A DNA stretch of 64,000 bases from Climacteris rufus (Eukaryota; Chordata; Aves; Passeriformes; Climacteridae). Made by a program: the position numbers and the translations under genes. The stretch spans positions 248,001-312,000 of the forward strand of contig VZRZ01000218.1 of the NCBI GenBank assembly GCA_013398175.1, read 5' to 3'. The first letter of the stretch is position 1. Every line of letters starts with the position of its first letter. Below the pieces are notes generated by a model. The model worked only from the letters and a program-made list of their open reading frames with translations. It ran no database searches and had not been told where the DNA came from. Below are positions 14,401-28,300 of the stretch, piece by piece.

Positions 14401-14939
14401 GTTAGAAGTAAGCAGAGGAGGAATGGAAAGAAGAGACTACAGTGAAATTATAATTTATAACTGCTTAAAAACATTGTGTCAGTCACATTAAAAACAAACA
14501 TTATAAAAATGTTTTCCTGCCATACGAAAAAAGAAACTTACTTCATAGAGTCTGGGTTACAAATCAAGGCTAATCTAAAATTATACATGGCAAATTAAGC
14601 AACAGAATTGCAAGTATATTCAAAAGCAAAGACTACATGATCATACAGGTGAACATTAAAGATTTTTCACTGTCACATCCAATTTCATCAGCTGGAAAAA
14701 ATTTAAAAGAAAGCCATCAATTAGTCATAACATAAAACTAAATCACAGTAAGCTTCAGAAGAGATTTTCCTGGTGTAAATTAAAGCAGTGCCAATGTAGA
14801 AGTTAGCAAACAAAGTACCTAAGAATACCACACAATGCTGTCCTGGTATCTAAGAAATGTTTGTAATGGCAGAATCCTTTTGTTCCAGTCTTCCCTTCAG
14901 CCTGACACTCTCTCCTTGCACTATGCTGAGTACCATTAA

Positions 14940-15123
14940 TGAGGCACTGGAACAGGCTGGCAGAGAAGCTGTGGATGCCCCATCCCCAGCACTGTTCAAC
15001 ACCAGGCTGGATGTGACTCTGAGCAACCTGGTGGAGTGGAAGATGTTCCTGCCCATGACAGAGGGGCTTGGACTGAATCATCTTTAAAAGGTTCCCTTCA
15101 TCTCAAACTGTTCTATGGTTCTC
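14940..15123 (+). mobile_element. CR1 LINE 3' end
   Basis: The sequence follows the CR1 3' end: GAGGCACTGGAACAGGCTGG, then the 'gatgccccatcc', 'aacctggt' and 'atcatctttaaaaggttccctt' stations, ending CTGTTCTATGGTTCTCATGG. It is a 5'-truncated copy in plus orientation, antisense to MAN1A2, in intron 3 about 400 bp from exon 3. Confidence 0.9.
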
Positions 15124-15530
15124 ATGGAATTAAACACAAAGATCAAGATAAGATGAGGCTGGGGTTAAAAAAAAAAAAAAAAGAACCCACATTTATATTC
15201 ATTGCATCCCAAATATAACCAAAAATAACCATCACTGCATCAGAACTTTCATTTACATATACACACACACAGACATAAAGCATCAGTGCACAATTTCTAT
15301 ATAAAACGAGAGCAACACCAAGAACATAATACTCCCAAAAAGATAGGTTAATAAAGTAGTTCAATTAAATATCATTCAAATAATTAGTATATTTCTGTCA
15401 CCCACACTCCAAAAGACTTATATTAAAACAGTGTTTGCTAGAAAACTTGGGTAGACTTTCAAAGAGGACACATGCACAGAAATATTAAAAAAAGAAAAAA
15501 ATCACAAACAAACCAGACAATATAGCCTAC

Positions 15531-15627
15531 CAAATATGTTGGTGGAATGTCCTTTCCGGGCAATTGGTTTAAGCTCATTATGTCCCCATCCATATTGCCT
15601 ATAATTGTCCCAGGCATGCTTCATCAT
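15531..15627 (-). CDS. MAN1A2: MAN1A2 exon 3: start of the GH47 catalytic domain
   Basis: This exon is too short to stand out as an open frame. Read on the minus strand it gives MMKHAWDNYRQYGWGHNELK followed by PIARKGHSTNIFG. That is the conserved first helix and loop of GH47 mannosidases (the pattern M..AW..Y..YGWG.NEL.PI). The acceptor has a strong pyrimidine tract (CTGTTTTTTTCCATTTCTTAG|ATG) at 15628. The exon is 97 bp, 32 codons plus one base, and the donor is ATATTTG|GTAGGC at 15530/15529. It joins in frame to exon 2 (KVKE|MMKHAW). The known catalytic acidic residues and Ca2+-binding Thr of the family lie in later exons and are not in this window. The next expected segment (GATIVDALDTL in mammals) was not found between 15530 and 1. 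Confidence 0.96.
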
Positions 15628-17341
15628 CTAAGAAATGGAAAAAAACAGGATTTGATTACATTATAAAACTACTTTCTATGAATACAATATTTTACTCCTT
15701 ATTTGACACTTCATCTTTCAGAGGCATCTTAGCATACTGACTAATTACTTTGTCACTCTCTCTATCTGTTACATTTTACAGCATGAATAAATTTGGAAAA
15801 AATTTCAAGTCTATTTGACTTGAGCTATGGAACCTCATGCCCTGCATCAGGTCATTTTCTTGTTCTTTCTTTTCCTTTAATATATGCACAGACATTTCAG
15901 AATGGAAGCATAAGGAATGCATTTAAGCATAAGGAATTGCTGTAAAACACTGGCTAATGTCTTAAGATGCTAAGTAAAAGAAAAATATATCTCCTGATAT
16001 TTGAAGCATAAAAAGGATTTATTTACACTGGAACATCCAAGTATGATTAAACAATTTTGCAAAAGGCATAATAAATTTCTTATTAGCAACACCTACTTGA
16101 CAAAGATGTACTGTCACATAACCTCCACCAAAAGAAATGCCAAAAGCTTTGCTCTTCAGAAAGCATAGTGAACAAAGCAGTATAACATTATTAATATTTG
16201 CTACACAGAACATTGAACTCTTTTTAATAGATCTTTCCACCACTTAGTAAGAAAATTACATCTAAAAACCATAAGATCTTGTTGACCCACAAATACTAGC
16301 TGTGCACATCAGCCACTAAGCACTGCTTTTATGGATTTGCTGAAACTCTTCAAATTCCCTACTTGTTGGAAATTCAGCAACCACCAAATTGCAAAGCGAA
16401 TGCAGTTTTGAAGAAATAAATATTATTAGTACCTAAACAGATGAAGGCAAGTAACAGGAGGAAATGAGATTTCAAAAGAAACTGACTGCTCCAGACACAA
16501 GAACAGTTAGGTGAAAATTATTTTAGAATGTGTCTGTATCCACAACATTATACATACTTTCTGAATTTTAAAAATTGTATTAAAATATTGCTAATATAAA
16601 TAGAATCCCCAAGAAAACGTATAGGACTTAAAATCACGATTTCCACAAGTTTGAGAAATGCTCTCTATGAGGAGAAGCTGTGACTGTAACTAACAGACCA
16701 ATATTCATCCTTTAAGAAACTGAGGCAGGGCAATCAATTTTGACTATGACTTACAGGACCATAATTTTCTAATTTTAATCAAGGAGTCACCATACTTGCA
16801 GAAAATTAGAGGCAACAAACTGAGGTGCAGCCAGTTACCCTACCAGCACTATCTCACATCTCTCCTCTTAGTACCCCTCAGGTCCTTCCTCTTACCAAAT
16901 TCAAGATTTGGTGAAGTCTGCATCTGGTAATCCCAAATCTTTCAAACTTTCAAGCTCACATGTTGCTTTCGGTACCTGCACTAATTCTAACACCTGATGG
17001 GGGCATAATACTCTATAATTTCTTTTAGTGTCATGAACTAGCAGTGTAAGAAAAAGTGGATGCAACTATATTAAAAGAGGAGAGAAAAGCCATTTCATTA
17101 GCATTCACAAACTCCTTAGTGTTTGCACAGCACTTATCCAACTGACCAGTTCATAGCTATAGAAATGTCAAGATGACTCAGGTAAAGTGATCCTCTCTTG
17201 ACAGGTAAGAAAACTGCAGCATGACAAATGCAATAAAAGCCTGATCACAGGCACTAAGCACAGAAGTTCCTCTAAGAACTCTCACTAACGTTATCCAGAA
17301 CAAACCTACAAATTTCTATATAAAATTATTCATTAGCTTAG

Positions 17342-17530
17342 TATCATAAAATCAAGAACCACAGCATTGTTCAGACTGGAAGGAACCTCAGGATGTTTCT
17401 CCAGTTCAACCCTCTGCTCAAAGCATTATCACTTATGGGATCAGGCTGGGCTACTTAAGGCTTTATCCAGTCAGGGTAGACTTAAGGTCTCTGTGAAGAG
17501 TCCTGCTCTAACTCACAGCTTGCAAGAGCA
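17342..17530 (-). mobile_element. CR1 LINE 3' end, diverged
   Basis: In reverse orientation it follows the CR1 tail: ATCATAAAATCAAGAACCAC, then 'ctggaaggaacctcaggat' and 'agttcaaccctctgctcaaagca'. The right end fades, so that border is approximate. Confidence 0.7.
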
Positions 17531-20500
17531 CCTTTAAGTCCTAAAAACTCTACTTGGGAAAACACATATCTGTAGGTTTAGAAAGTACTAGAGGATGAAC
17601 CTAAAGACTGACTGACCAATGCACTCTCTCTGTGTTTGAAAACAGATGGGTGACTAAATAACAAGGTGACCATGACGTGGCAGATCCAACCAGTTGGCTT
17701 GTACATAAGGGACACTGGGGTTCTGAGACCTGTGGATGCCACAAATAAATATTTCATAAAGGAGAATCAAATAGGCATTGACATTTTAGCTTTGTAAAAA
17801 TCTGATGGTGTGGGCAAATACCAGTGCAGGTCAAAACCAGCTAAGTCCGGGAGAACAACTTGTTTCCTCATGGCAGAATGTTAATTGTGGAATATTTCAC
17901 TGTCCTAATTTGCTGTGCTTCTGGGGGGAAGGTACAGATTTTGTTACAGAATATTTAGCTCTGAAGAAACCCAAAAAGGTATGCAAATTACAAAGCACTA
18001 AACAGAATACATACATGTTTCTAGATACATAATTTATTCTAAGATAAAAATTTATTAAGATAGAAACTGCAAAGGAGCACACTTCACTAGATGCACGAAT
18101 TAATGCAGAAGTAACTTCAGAATACACTGAGACCTGAAACTCTGTTGAACACAAGAGACTAAGACACAGTTGGCTGCGTCAACTACAGCTGAGATAGGAA
18201 ATCATGTTTTGAGGGGACTAAGCTACTTTGATAACCATAAATACATCTGTCCTGCCCCTCTGCCTCCCCCAAGCAGTACTAAGAATATGGTGCTGTAAGT
18301 CCTCAAGAATCCTTTGGCTTTATTACACTAAGTAGCCAACTGATCTTTTCCAGACAAACACTGAGCACTGCTCTGGCACTCCACTCACTGCTTTCCTCTG
18401 CCACAAAACCAGCAGACTTCATGATATCATGTTAGCAGAGAACTGCACATTCCATGCAAGTGAGAAACCCCACAGCTCTTGTACACAGTATTAAATTTTG
18501 TAAGGATGATATGCCAAGAGATCTTGTAACGACATGGAGATTTTTGTTACTGCCAGAACAGGGACCCTGTTATACTATAGACAGAACATCGACACTGTCG
18601 GGAGCAGTGGTGCACACAAAAGCTTTGGAGAGACAGCAGAAGAGAGGTGCCTTTGCCAGATAAAACTTTAACTGAGGATGGCATTTTGGCTCAGGAAGTA
18701 CAAGCAACGTGAACTCCTGACTGGAAAAACAAAATTATAGGTACGCTACATAGCGTTTGCATAGTGGAAGTTGGAAATGCTGAAAATAGCTGCAGGGATG
18801 GATAGACTTTTCTTAAAACAAACCTTTAAGATTTAAGAGGAGAGGAAAGTCTCAGACAGTAACTGGAACATCAGCACCATGGATAATAGAAAGAAGGCAA
18901 AGCTATTTGCAAGAAAACCATACTCAACCCTTGAAGAAATCACCAGAGAGGCACCTTAACCTCAGAAGAATGAAAATAATGAGCATGGATCAGTACTTGT
19001 GAAAAAGGCAAGACACATTTCCACAGCTGAAATTTCCATACCTGATAGCAGTTTGTCACAGTAAATGCCTGGAACTTGATGGCATATCATATATAGATCT
19101 TGCAATCTGTCCACCAGAGAACAAGCAGTTTTAGCACTGGACTTTTTACTGACACCATTTATGACAGATTTTGCTTTGGAAAGCACAATCATTCAAAGGA
19201 AATAGGCCTGTTGCATACTAATGCTGAAAATGTTTATTATGGGACACAATGGAAATAACAACCAGCAAGATGCTGCTGCACATACAACTTGATAATTCTA
19301 CAAAAAGACTAATTTGGACTCTGCTGCAAGATAGACAGAATGGCAAGGAGCAGGGCACGTCAAATGAAACTGCTTTTGTAGGTACACCATTATCTAGTCG
19401 GTTTTACTGACTTTAGAACACGTTCATGGGAGTTGATCCTCTACAGTCGCTGGCAAATCTGATTTTTATAAAGACAGAGTGGCAATGATGCCTTTGCCAA
19501 ACTCGTAAATGTAACAACAAAAGGAGGTTACAGTGATTGAAGAGAGACTGGTAAGGAAGTTCTATCACTACAGCAGCATGCTAGAAACAGTAATTCAAAC
19601 TAAGGATTGGCCCAAAACCCCTTTCCAGTCTTCAAAAAAGGACAGGCAGCCAGCAAACAGAAAGCAGGAGTCCTGATAAACAAGCAAAAGAATCAATTTA
19701 CTGGCAAATTGCAGTATTTACTGGTTCCTGCCATTCCATCAGGAACATGCACAACAGAGAGCAAACAGCTTTTGCTTTCAAAGGAATGTATTCTGTTTAA
19801 GGGTACAGTTTTGAGAGATTTATATAAACCACCTTCAAAGTCTGTTTTAAAATTAACCAAGGACTTGCTAGACAAAATTACTGCTCAATTGGCAGATTAA
19901 AAAATTAATAACCATTTTCCTACTGTCTGCAAAGAAAACTTTTTGGAGGTTAATTTTAAAAATTATCTTTTTCTTGTATACTCAGATTTTTGATGAAACT
20001 TAGAAAACTCACAGATTTTTTAACTTTTCTGAGAGCTCTATCTAAAGAGAATTTATTTCAGGCATGAGTTCATGCCTCTGTCATGCATTTTTGAACATTG
20101 TCACTGAAAATGTCTGTTTGGAATATGTTCTTAACACACACAGAACACTGGGTTTTCTTTTACTGTCAAATCTGGTAACAAATCCATTACTAAAACAAAA
20201 CTGTTTTTTAAAAAGGTTGCAAAGTGGGAAGCTCTCTCTCTTGGCATTAAATACTTGAAGTCTTAGATGCCTGATGAAATAAACAGGAAAATCATTCAGA
20301 TTGATGAGAACTGGAACAGTAAATATAAAGAGCCTAAACCTGGAGTGCTTGTAGCAGTGAACTGACTGCTCAAAAATGTTCATAAAGCCAAATACTTTTA
20401 ATCCAAGGTGATGAACAGGTATTTTCAGCCTTGTGCATTCTCATGGTTTCAAGGAATATGGTATTGACAGGATTGCCTGGTGCTATGCTGTTTAGAAAAG

Positions 20501-20589
20501 TAGAGCCTCTCAGGTCATCTTTGTAAACAATCACAACTGCAGATCAGCCAGCAAAAAGCAGTTCCTATCTTCCAGTCTTGTCCTGTCAG

Positions 20590-21250
20590 GCATCAGTCTA
20601 ACCATGTTCATCAGCTTATCCCTGCACCTCTGCCAGTTTTATACTCTCCTGTTTGAAGCTGAGAGGCTAGAACTACACCAAGCTTGCAAGATGCAGAGGC
20701 ACCTGAGCTTCACAGGCTACCATAAGAACCTCATATGTTCTGCTCTCCTTTTCTGAAATACTGAAAATCTGCTTGTTGTCTGCTGTTGAGCATTACAGTG
20801 ACATTTCCAAGGAACTATAAAAAACATAATTTCTCATTCTCAAGTGTACTAAGTCACCTCACACCTTTTCATATTTAGCATGAAGTTGGAATCTCTCCCT
20901 CCTTATTATGCATCACCAATATGCATCGTTTTACATTTAGCTGAGAAATAAAAAGGGACATAATCACTCAGAGTCCCATAAGATTTTTCAGCAATTCTTC
21001 ATGTTGGCAGCAAAGTTGTCGTATCAGTATTCATCCATTTTCAAATTCTAAATAATTCATTTGTATAATGTAGAGTATGGTTTCCCAGCACATGTCCTCT
21101 GTGGCCTCCAGCACTATTTATTTGTACTCTCCATTTCCTGCCTTCTAACCAATTTCTCCAGGCAAACAGAGAAACTATCCTCCATCCTTTGACTGCTTAG
21201 TTCAACATCTATTAGCAGTGAACCTTGCCAATAATTATTTGAAGAATTAT
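20590..21250 (-). mobile_element. Old CR1-like LINE fragment
   Basis: Read as given (reverse of the element), the block keeps the order of landmarks of an amniote CR1-like LINE as I remember it: 'cctctgccagtttta', 'tttgaagctgagaggct...aactacacca', 'ttattatgcatcacc', 'atttag', 'cctccagcactattta', 'cttctaaccaattt' and 'tttgactgcttagttcaac...accttgcca'. It is heavily mutated with no open frame, older than the other CR1 copies. Borders are approximate. Confidence 0.55.
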
Positions 21251-22897
21251 GTATCCAAGCATCTCTCCCTTGTTCACGTTTGCTGACTCTTTCGGGGATC
21301 TTCTACAGCTTTATGCATCACAGTATCAACAAAAACAGAGCAGGAAATCTTACATATCTGTGTGCTCAGTGATTCTATTCTCTATTCTGGTTTCTGTTAA
21401 TCTGCAATTCATTCAGCAGGCAGAGAGAGATCAGTGCTTTGATCTCCCCTTGAGTCCCTTTCAAAAACTGATGCCTTGTTAGCCACTGGTCTTCTGGTAA
21501 CAAAGCAGAAAATAAGAATAGATGCCAGCAATGCAAATCAGGAATCCAAATCTCAGAGCAAACTAATTAGAGTGAACTGCTGCAATTTTCAGGTATTTTA
21601 GTATTGTATGCAGATGGTCTGTGTCTTAATGGAATGCACCACAAGAGGTTACTCATCAACTACCAGTAACTTACACCAGGTATCAATGATATCTTTAATA
21701 TCAATACTTGAAGGGAAACACCTTCAGAAAAACTGTATGTTAAGAGCCCACTGGCATGTATTCTGTGGAGTTGCTCCAGGAAACACAGAGGGGACTGCAG
21801 GAGAACTTATGTAAAGGTGACCAACAAGAACATAACAGGGTGCTCTAGCTTTCCAATCAAATTCTACACAGCTGCAAAACACACCTATTGTCACTTGTAT
21901 AACAAAGCTTGTATAATTTAAAAGAGAGATCTCTTCAATCTAGCCATAGATCATGGTTTTTGCTACCAGCATTTCTATTTTACAGGAATAAATGGCATAT
22001 AAAATACAAAATTTAAAAAAAAAAAAGTAGTAAGGATAGTTAGATTTCATGGAGGTTTCTGATTTACCCAGTTCTGAAGATAAGTAATTTACCTGGAGTT
22101 TTGCTCACTTTGGTTTGGCTGATTATATCAGGGAAGTGAAATATTTCCTTATTTCTTTGATTCTGTTTTGCACTTATGAGTTTTAAATACTGCAAATGTG
22201 CTAATTCATTGTTGAAAGACAGGTTCTTCTCACAATGGTCTGGGAAAAAGGTATCTTCATTATTAAAGACCTTCCTGAATTTTTAACATGCATCCAATAC
22301 TGTGTGAGCTCTTGAGAATTCTGTAATTTCTACAACTTGACTAAATTGATTCATTTTTTAAAATACCCTCAAACAAAAACTTGCATTCTTCATGAGTAGC
22401 ACATTTTAAGTTACAAATCAAATCAACTTATCCAGGATGTGCAGCTGAAATATTGCACATAAAGCTCCACACTAGGAACTTTATTTCCATTCTTCTATTC
22501 CAGCAAAATAAATACACCAAGCTGCAAAGCTTCTCACAGACATATATGATTGATTTATAAATGTAAAATGAGTTCTTTATACAATCATTCCAACAAGCTG
22601 GGACACAACATTTTTCAGAGCCACTCCTAACGTGCCTGTACTGGCCAAAATGCTAATTGCACAATATTCATTCTAATATATCAATGGAAAATTAGTTTAC
22701 CAACAGGCTCATTCAGAAAGATTTTATTCTTGATTTATAGATTTCACTAATTCAGTAAAATTAAGATAAGCTTTAAAAAAATGTAGTGAAATTAAATGAA
22801 AGCCAATTTACCTGTTCTCAACATATCAAATTACATTGGAGAATCCAGAACATAGAGAATCCAAATAGTGTGCAAACAAAAGCACTTAATAAACAAA

Positions 22898-23004
22898 GTG
22901 TGTGTATACATGTATAGACACAAAGTGGAGATTTTTATATGCACACACTTACATATAAAATGTGTGTGTATATATTTTATACAAGCACGCACACACACAC
23001 ACAC
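22898..23004. repeat. TG/CA microsatellite cluster with inverted arms
   Basis: Short TG runs (near 22898 and 22961) and CA runs (near 22941 and a longer one at 22986-23004) are interleaved with TATA-rich spacers. TG and CA arms could pair as hairpins. The cluster also produces meaningless open frames on both strands. Confidence 0.85.
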
Positions 23005-23640
23005 TGCAGGGGGTGTTACCTTAAATACTGAAAAAGTTGGGCCACAATACTCATGTCCTTCAGTTTGAGGAAACAACTGAAGGAACGTAAGTCAGGAGCA
23101 GTGAGCTACAAAACACAATGCAAAACTCTCAATAGACAAGGATTATTAAAAACTGATGTCATAACCAACGAGAAGTCCAAGTAAGTTGGATCAAGTGAAC
23201 AAAGAGTGTAAACTGTCAGCAATAATGAAATCATTCTAAATTGGTTTTTGATGTTGAAAAAAGGTCCCTCAGTCACAGAAGGCAGCCTAATTGCCTAGAT
23301 CAGAAACACTGCCATTAGAAACAATAAATGAGATTAGCATTCGAAGCTGTATGAATAGTAACTATGAAAAGAAGAGTTATGCAGAATGAAAAGATCTCTA
23401 GATTATTAAGTATTTCTTTCTTCTACACAGCTCTCTTCTCAATAAGCACACAAAATAGAAGTCAGGTAAAAGGACATTTACTATTTTTAACCTGATTTCT
23501 TAAAAGAATGAGCCTTACACAATCTTGCTGTCTGTACATCTGTCATTTGACACATACATTTGCAGTAGCCTTCTAATTCATTCTCTAATTTCACACTTGA
23601 TTTTAAAGAGCTGGAGGAACCAGATACTCTACTTTTTGTG

Positions 23641-23680
23641 TTGAGGGGAAAAAAAAGGAGAAAAAAAAGAAAAAATATCC
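23641..23680. repeat. Purine tract (GA-rich, A-rich)
   Basis: About 35 nearly uninterrupted purines (GAGGGGAAAAAAAAGGAGA and further A runs). It is low-complexity sequence in intron 2, pyrimidine-rich on the transcribed strand. Confidence 0.8.
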
Positions 23681-24287
23681 GTAGCTAGATAAGGCAGACA
23701 CACAAATTAGTATCCTGACTGAGACAAAGGCAGTTATAATTCAACCCTTCATTCAGAGGGGCAGCATTTAGCACACAGGTAGCTCTAGAAAAGGCATGGA
23801 ACACATTGTAATTCATGCAGTCAAACAGGAAGATAAGAGGACATTCACAGCAACAAGTGCATGATAAACAGAGGTTGGTATAAGGGGATGTAGGTCAAAA
23901 ATCCATAGGAAACCATTAGTTTTGCTGCTTATAAAACAGCCTGTTACTTCTCAACACTATTGGCAGCCTCCTATGTATCATCCAGAGACCATAATGAAAA
24001 TACATTTTAATCACTTTTCTTCTTGGCACATTTCTGTATGCATTTCAAAAATTGCCTCTACTAATATTAAATAAATTAACTTTCTACTTCCCCTTCAAAG
24101 AGACAATATATTACAACTCTAATTTAAAAGAGGATAAATGGAAAGTTTTGCTGAAGAAGTTCACTGGCAAAGGAACTCAAGTCAGAACATCCCCAGCTTC
24201 CCAGGCAGGACCTTGTTATTCTATTGTGCAAAGCATCCACATTTAACAATAACTCTTTCTACAGATGTCAGATGTCACAAATGAACT

Positions 24288-24350
24288 TCAAGTTGGACTA
24301 GATGACCTTTAAAGGTCCCTTCCAATCCAAACTATCCTATGATTCCATGA
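24288..24350 (+). mobile_element. CR1 LINE 3' terminal piece
   Basis: A 63-bp stretch matching the last part of CR1: TTGGACTAGATGACCTTTAA, 'aggtcccttccaatccaaac', ending CCTATGATTCCATGA. It is in plus orientation and severely 5'-truncated. Confidence 0.85.
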
Positions 24351-24859
24351 CCTTTAACTGTGGCACCTATACTTCCTGGATGTCCATTTCTCAACAACTT
24401 TTCCTTAAATGTCTTTCTTTGCTACCTTTTTTTTTTTAAACCAGAAAGCAGTGACAGAACAGAAAAATAAACAAAGCAGAAACAGAACAAAATTTTGCTC
24501 TGTTGAAAACAACTTATCAAAAAGATACCACCTTGCTATCCCATTTCATTAAACATATCAGCTTCTAAACTGCACGAGCAAGTATGGTACAGCCAGCAGC
24601 TTTAGTAACTTCATAACTCTAGCTTACCTGTGTGAAAACCACACCTCCTTTGAACTCAATTTTTTAAAAGTGTATTTGCCATTAGCACTGCGTAATTACA
24701 TGGCTTCATATCACAAAAGCCCCAGAGAACTCAGATTTACCAGTCTATCTGAAACCTCCAGCATTGTTATTTCACTCTGAAGTTTACTGTGTGCACTTGT
24801 ATAACATTTTGGAGAAGTTGTCTTCCAGCTGACAGGCTTAGTCAACAAACACCATCCTG

Positions 24860-25357
24860 CCACAAAATGGCTGAGGTTGGAAGGGACCTCTGGAAGGTAT
24901 CTGGTCCAACCTCCCTGCTCAAGCAGGGTAGTTTGGAACAAGCTGCTGAGGTGTCCAATTCCTGTCATTTTATGAGTATTTCCAAGGAGGGAGACTCCAC
25001 AACCTCTGTGGGCAACCAGCTCCAGTGCTTGGTCATCCTCACAATAAACAATGTTTTATGATGCTGAGATGGAGCCTCTTGTGTTTCAGTTTGTTCCCAC
25101 TGCCTTTGTGCCTGCCACTGGGAACCACTGAAAAGAGGCTGGCTCTGTCCTCCTTGCAGCCTCCCTTCAGCTATTTTGTAGGATTCCCTCTCTTGTGCAG
25201 GACAAACAGTCTCAGCTGCCTCATCCTTTGCTTAGATGAGGGATGCTCCAGTCCCTTAAGCATCTCTGTGGTCCTTCACTGGACCCTCTCCAATACTGGG
25301 ACAAAGGACTCCAGGTGTGGTCTCACCAGTGCTGAGTAGAGAGGAAGGATCACCAGC
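24860..25357 (-). mobile_element. CR1 LINE 3' region, about 500 bp
   Basis: The reverse orientation reads CACAAAATGGCTGAGGTTGG, 'aagggacctctggaaggtatctggtccaacctccctgctcaagcagg', 'ggagactccacaacctctgtgggcaacc', 'ccagtgcttggtcatcctcac' and 'ctccaggtgtggtctcaccagtgctgagtagag'. These are consecutive landmarks of a CR1 copy. Its predicted frames are shadows of the LINE. It lies 4.1 kb from exon 2 on the intron 2 side. Confidence 0.93.
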
Positions 25358-28300
25358 ATGGCATCAGGACAATTATAGGGTGAAATACACTATTTTAGCA
25401 AGTATCCAAAATTAATGCTGGCAGTAAGATAATACTGTGACATCTTAGGCTGAAATTAAAGAAAACTGGAACCCTGAATAGGCTGAAAAGAATTACAAAA
25501 TTTTCCTCATTTCACTGGGTAAAATTTACCTTCTCAAGGAAATAGAACTCACTACAGAGCACAGAACACTGTGTAATGATTACATTTAAACTGAAGGGAA
25601 AAAAAATAATATTCTCAACACCATTTAAAGGATATAATAATAGAACTTAAGTGCCAAAAATTCCAAGTGCTCAAGAAATTTATATCTAATTTAACTTGGA
25701 AAGGAAGCTAGTGACTTCCAAAAGACAAGATTTGTTCTTTATTTCTCTGTATTAACCACAATAAAAATATATATCTTAAAACCTTTCTGTAAAATTGTAC
25801 AAGTTGCACTTACAGTCTTGAAAAAAAATTCTATTTTCAATATTTTTCTTTTACATAGTATAAAAAGTCAAAATATGAATATAAAGCTAAAGTGTAGCAG
25901 CAAGAATAATTTTCAGATGTGTTTGTTCTTAAAATACCAGCTAATTAAAAACCATACCATCTTTTAAAAGTCAGAACAGCAAGCAAATATACCAGAGAAG
26001 TGCTACAAAGCGTGTATGGTAAGCACATGGAAAACACTTACTTCTCAAAGTTGTCACTGTGCATCTAAAATAATCGGCCAACTCATAAATGCTCCTTATT
26101 GGAATAACTGAATTAATAGCTTGTTAGAAGATCACAGACAAATTACACCATTTTTTAAATTAGTTAAACTTGAGAATACAATGTGACACTAAATATAATT
26201 ATCAGAACCAAAAGACACGCAGAAACAAAACCAGTAAGATGCAGATTGTGCTCCCTGTTGTATTCCATGACCTTAAGAAGCCTCCCTCTCTGTGCTCAGC
26301 AAACATTCCTATTATATAAAGCTTTCAAATGTTTTACAAAGCTCTCTAAAGAGCATTACAAATTCTTTTTTACTTTTAGAGACACTTTTTTCTAAAATCA
26401 AAATATGTCTTTTTTAAATATTAAATTTTTACACAGAGATGTTAAAAAACCAGACTTCATCAAATTGCTATTTGGAAAGAAAAACTGGTGATAAATTTTC
26501 TGCAAAAATAAAAGAAACCAGATCCTCATTGGAAAATTTTCCAACCTTTCTCCCAACTGTAAAGACCCATGTGTGTTACAAGCAGTCCCCATCATTGCAC
26601 CCAGTTCTACTCAGTATTTTATCACTGACAGGAGGTGAAATAGGCTGTAGAACATCAATTGTTTTTGTGAATTTCAACAGTCTAAAGCTGTTCTCTGAGA
26701 GTGAAGTTCCTCAAATATGTATCAGGACACTTCAAAGTAAACCAAAACAGATAAAATGCTTTCTTGGGACCACCTGGAATTCTGAAGACAAGAGGCCTCT
26801 TAGGAGCTCGGAGCTTCCCTGGGCTATTTTTAGGCCTCAATTCAGGCAATCAGAATGTCTTATGTGTCACAAATGAATTACATGTTATTTGTGGACCTAT
26901 GTCAGAGATACAGTCTCCTGGAACTTGTTCTTTTTTTCTGCTAAGTCTCTATCTCATCTACAGAGACCTCAATGATGAACATATTTCAGAATGAATTTCA
27001 CATCTCTGAAATCCTTGCAGCCTTCTCTGAGACATTTGATGCTGTCAAAAACAGGTTTCAGGCAAAATATTATTTATATGACACTGCTGAGATATGTTTT
27101 ATTTCAGCCACATTGTTCCAACAATGTTTCCCTCAGCATTACCATATGTCCATTCTCCCTAGCAGACCTCCCACCCTGGTGTTCTCTGCCTTCACACATC
27201 TAGCTGGAGAAGCGATAATCTGCTGCCCTGCATGAAAAAAAAATTAAAATTCTGCAGATCACCTCGTAGCTACAGTACTAACATGACTGAGTTAATGAAT
27301 GCAATCCACACAACAAAGAATTTTCAGTTGTGCTCGTGTGACCCTGGGCTGTTCAAGCACAGTGGTCACACCGCAGAAAACTGCTCAAGACAAAGGCATT
27401 ATTATCCTAATTGAAGGACTTACCCACTTAATACATAGTCCCACAAAAAATCTTTGGTCTGGTAATGAAAAGCTACACTTCAGAAACCACAACAGTAGTC
27501 ATCAACAGGTTATGCAACAGAAAACAGCTTGTCAGTGTGACTCACATGTAGGCTGATAACCAAAAAAAAGAGTAAGCCTTTTACAGCACAAGGTGTGTGG
27601 CAACTGCAGCTAAGGATCACCACCTGGTGATTCTAACTCACAAACTACCCTGAATTCCTTCCAGTTTGCTGTATCTTCAGGTCTAGATCAGCAAGAATGG
27701 TCCAAATTTTATTACTTACTCGTGACTCCAAGAAAATAGCCAGTCTGCATTCTGACCAAACTACCTCAGAAATTACTAATTTTCAAAGCCTCCCTAATTC
27801 CAGGCTTGGTCTACAAGAACTTTGGTTGATTATTTCTTCCAGCTAGTTCTTCACTGTTAGCTGTGCTCAGTAATGTCTCGTTACTTCGCAAACTTGATTT
27901 TATTCTATACATTACATCCATCAGTGGGAAACTCAAAGGTATTTAGCTACAGTAATCTGTAGTAAAAATTAAGAAGTGTTGACAACCATGCCATTCACTG
28001 TTTATCTCCACTCTACAGATACATTCTGAAAAGCAAAATGCTCCGTATATTCTCACTCAAAATGTTTGAAGACAAAGCAGCAAAGCCTTTTCAAATCCAC
28101 AGTTCAGTGCTGTCCTTTGGGATGCAGCTCTAAGCAAGCAGGGTCAAGAAGACCCCATATTCCACACAAAACTTCCCAGTCAAAAGTCCTTCTGCAGTAA
28201 TCACTAAGAGGCACATCTTCCAAGGAAGGATTTGCCACTTCAGAGATTCAGATTGTGACAGGGCTCTATATGGGCCTACTACAAATAGTGATAGGCTCCA

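Larger units (their letters stand above)
1..15530 (-). other. MAN1A2: MAN1A2 intron 3 (left part; continues beyond the window)
   Basis: This is AT-rich sequence without a recognisable exon on either strand. I looked on the minus strand for the next MAN1A2 exon (family motif ATIVDALDTL and the following DGQRW segment) and did not find it. Separately listed features are the CpG-rich block at 1-330, the 81-bp tandem repeat at 8776-8933, the GC-rich island at 11150-11400 and the CR1 tail at 14940-15123. Apart from short A/T-rich tracts (a 16-A run near 15167) I see nothing else I can name. Confidence 0.75.

Noticed and set aside
22831..23076. Open frames on both strands with Cys/His/Thr-rich repeats
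   Set aside because: They are translations of the TG/CA microsatellite.
26439..26876. Plus-strand frame of 145 codons in intron 2
   Set aside because: No recognisable domain, no paired exons, ordinary intronic base composition. A frame this long is not surprising by chance in 64 kb.
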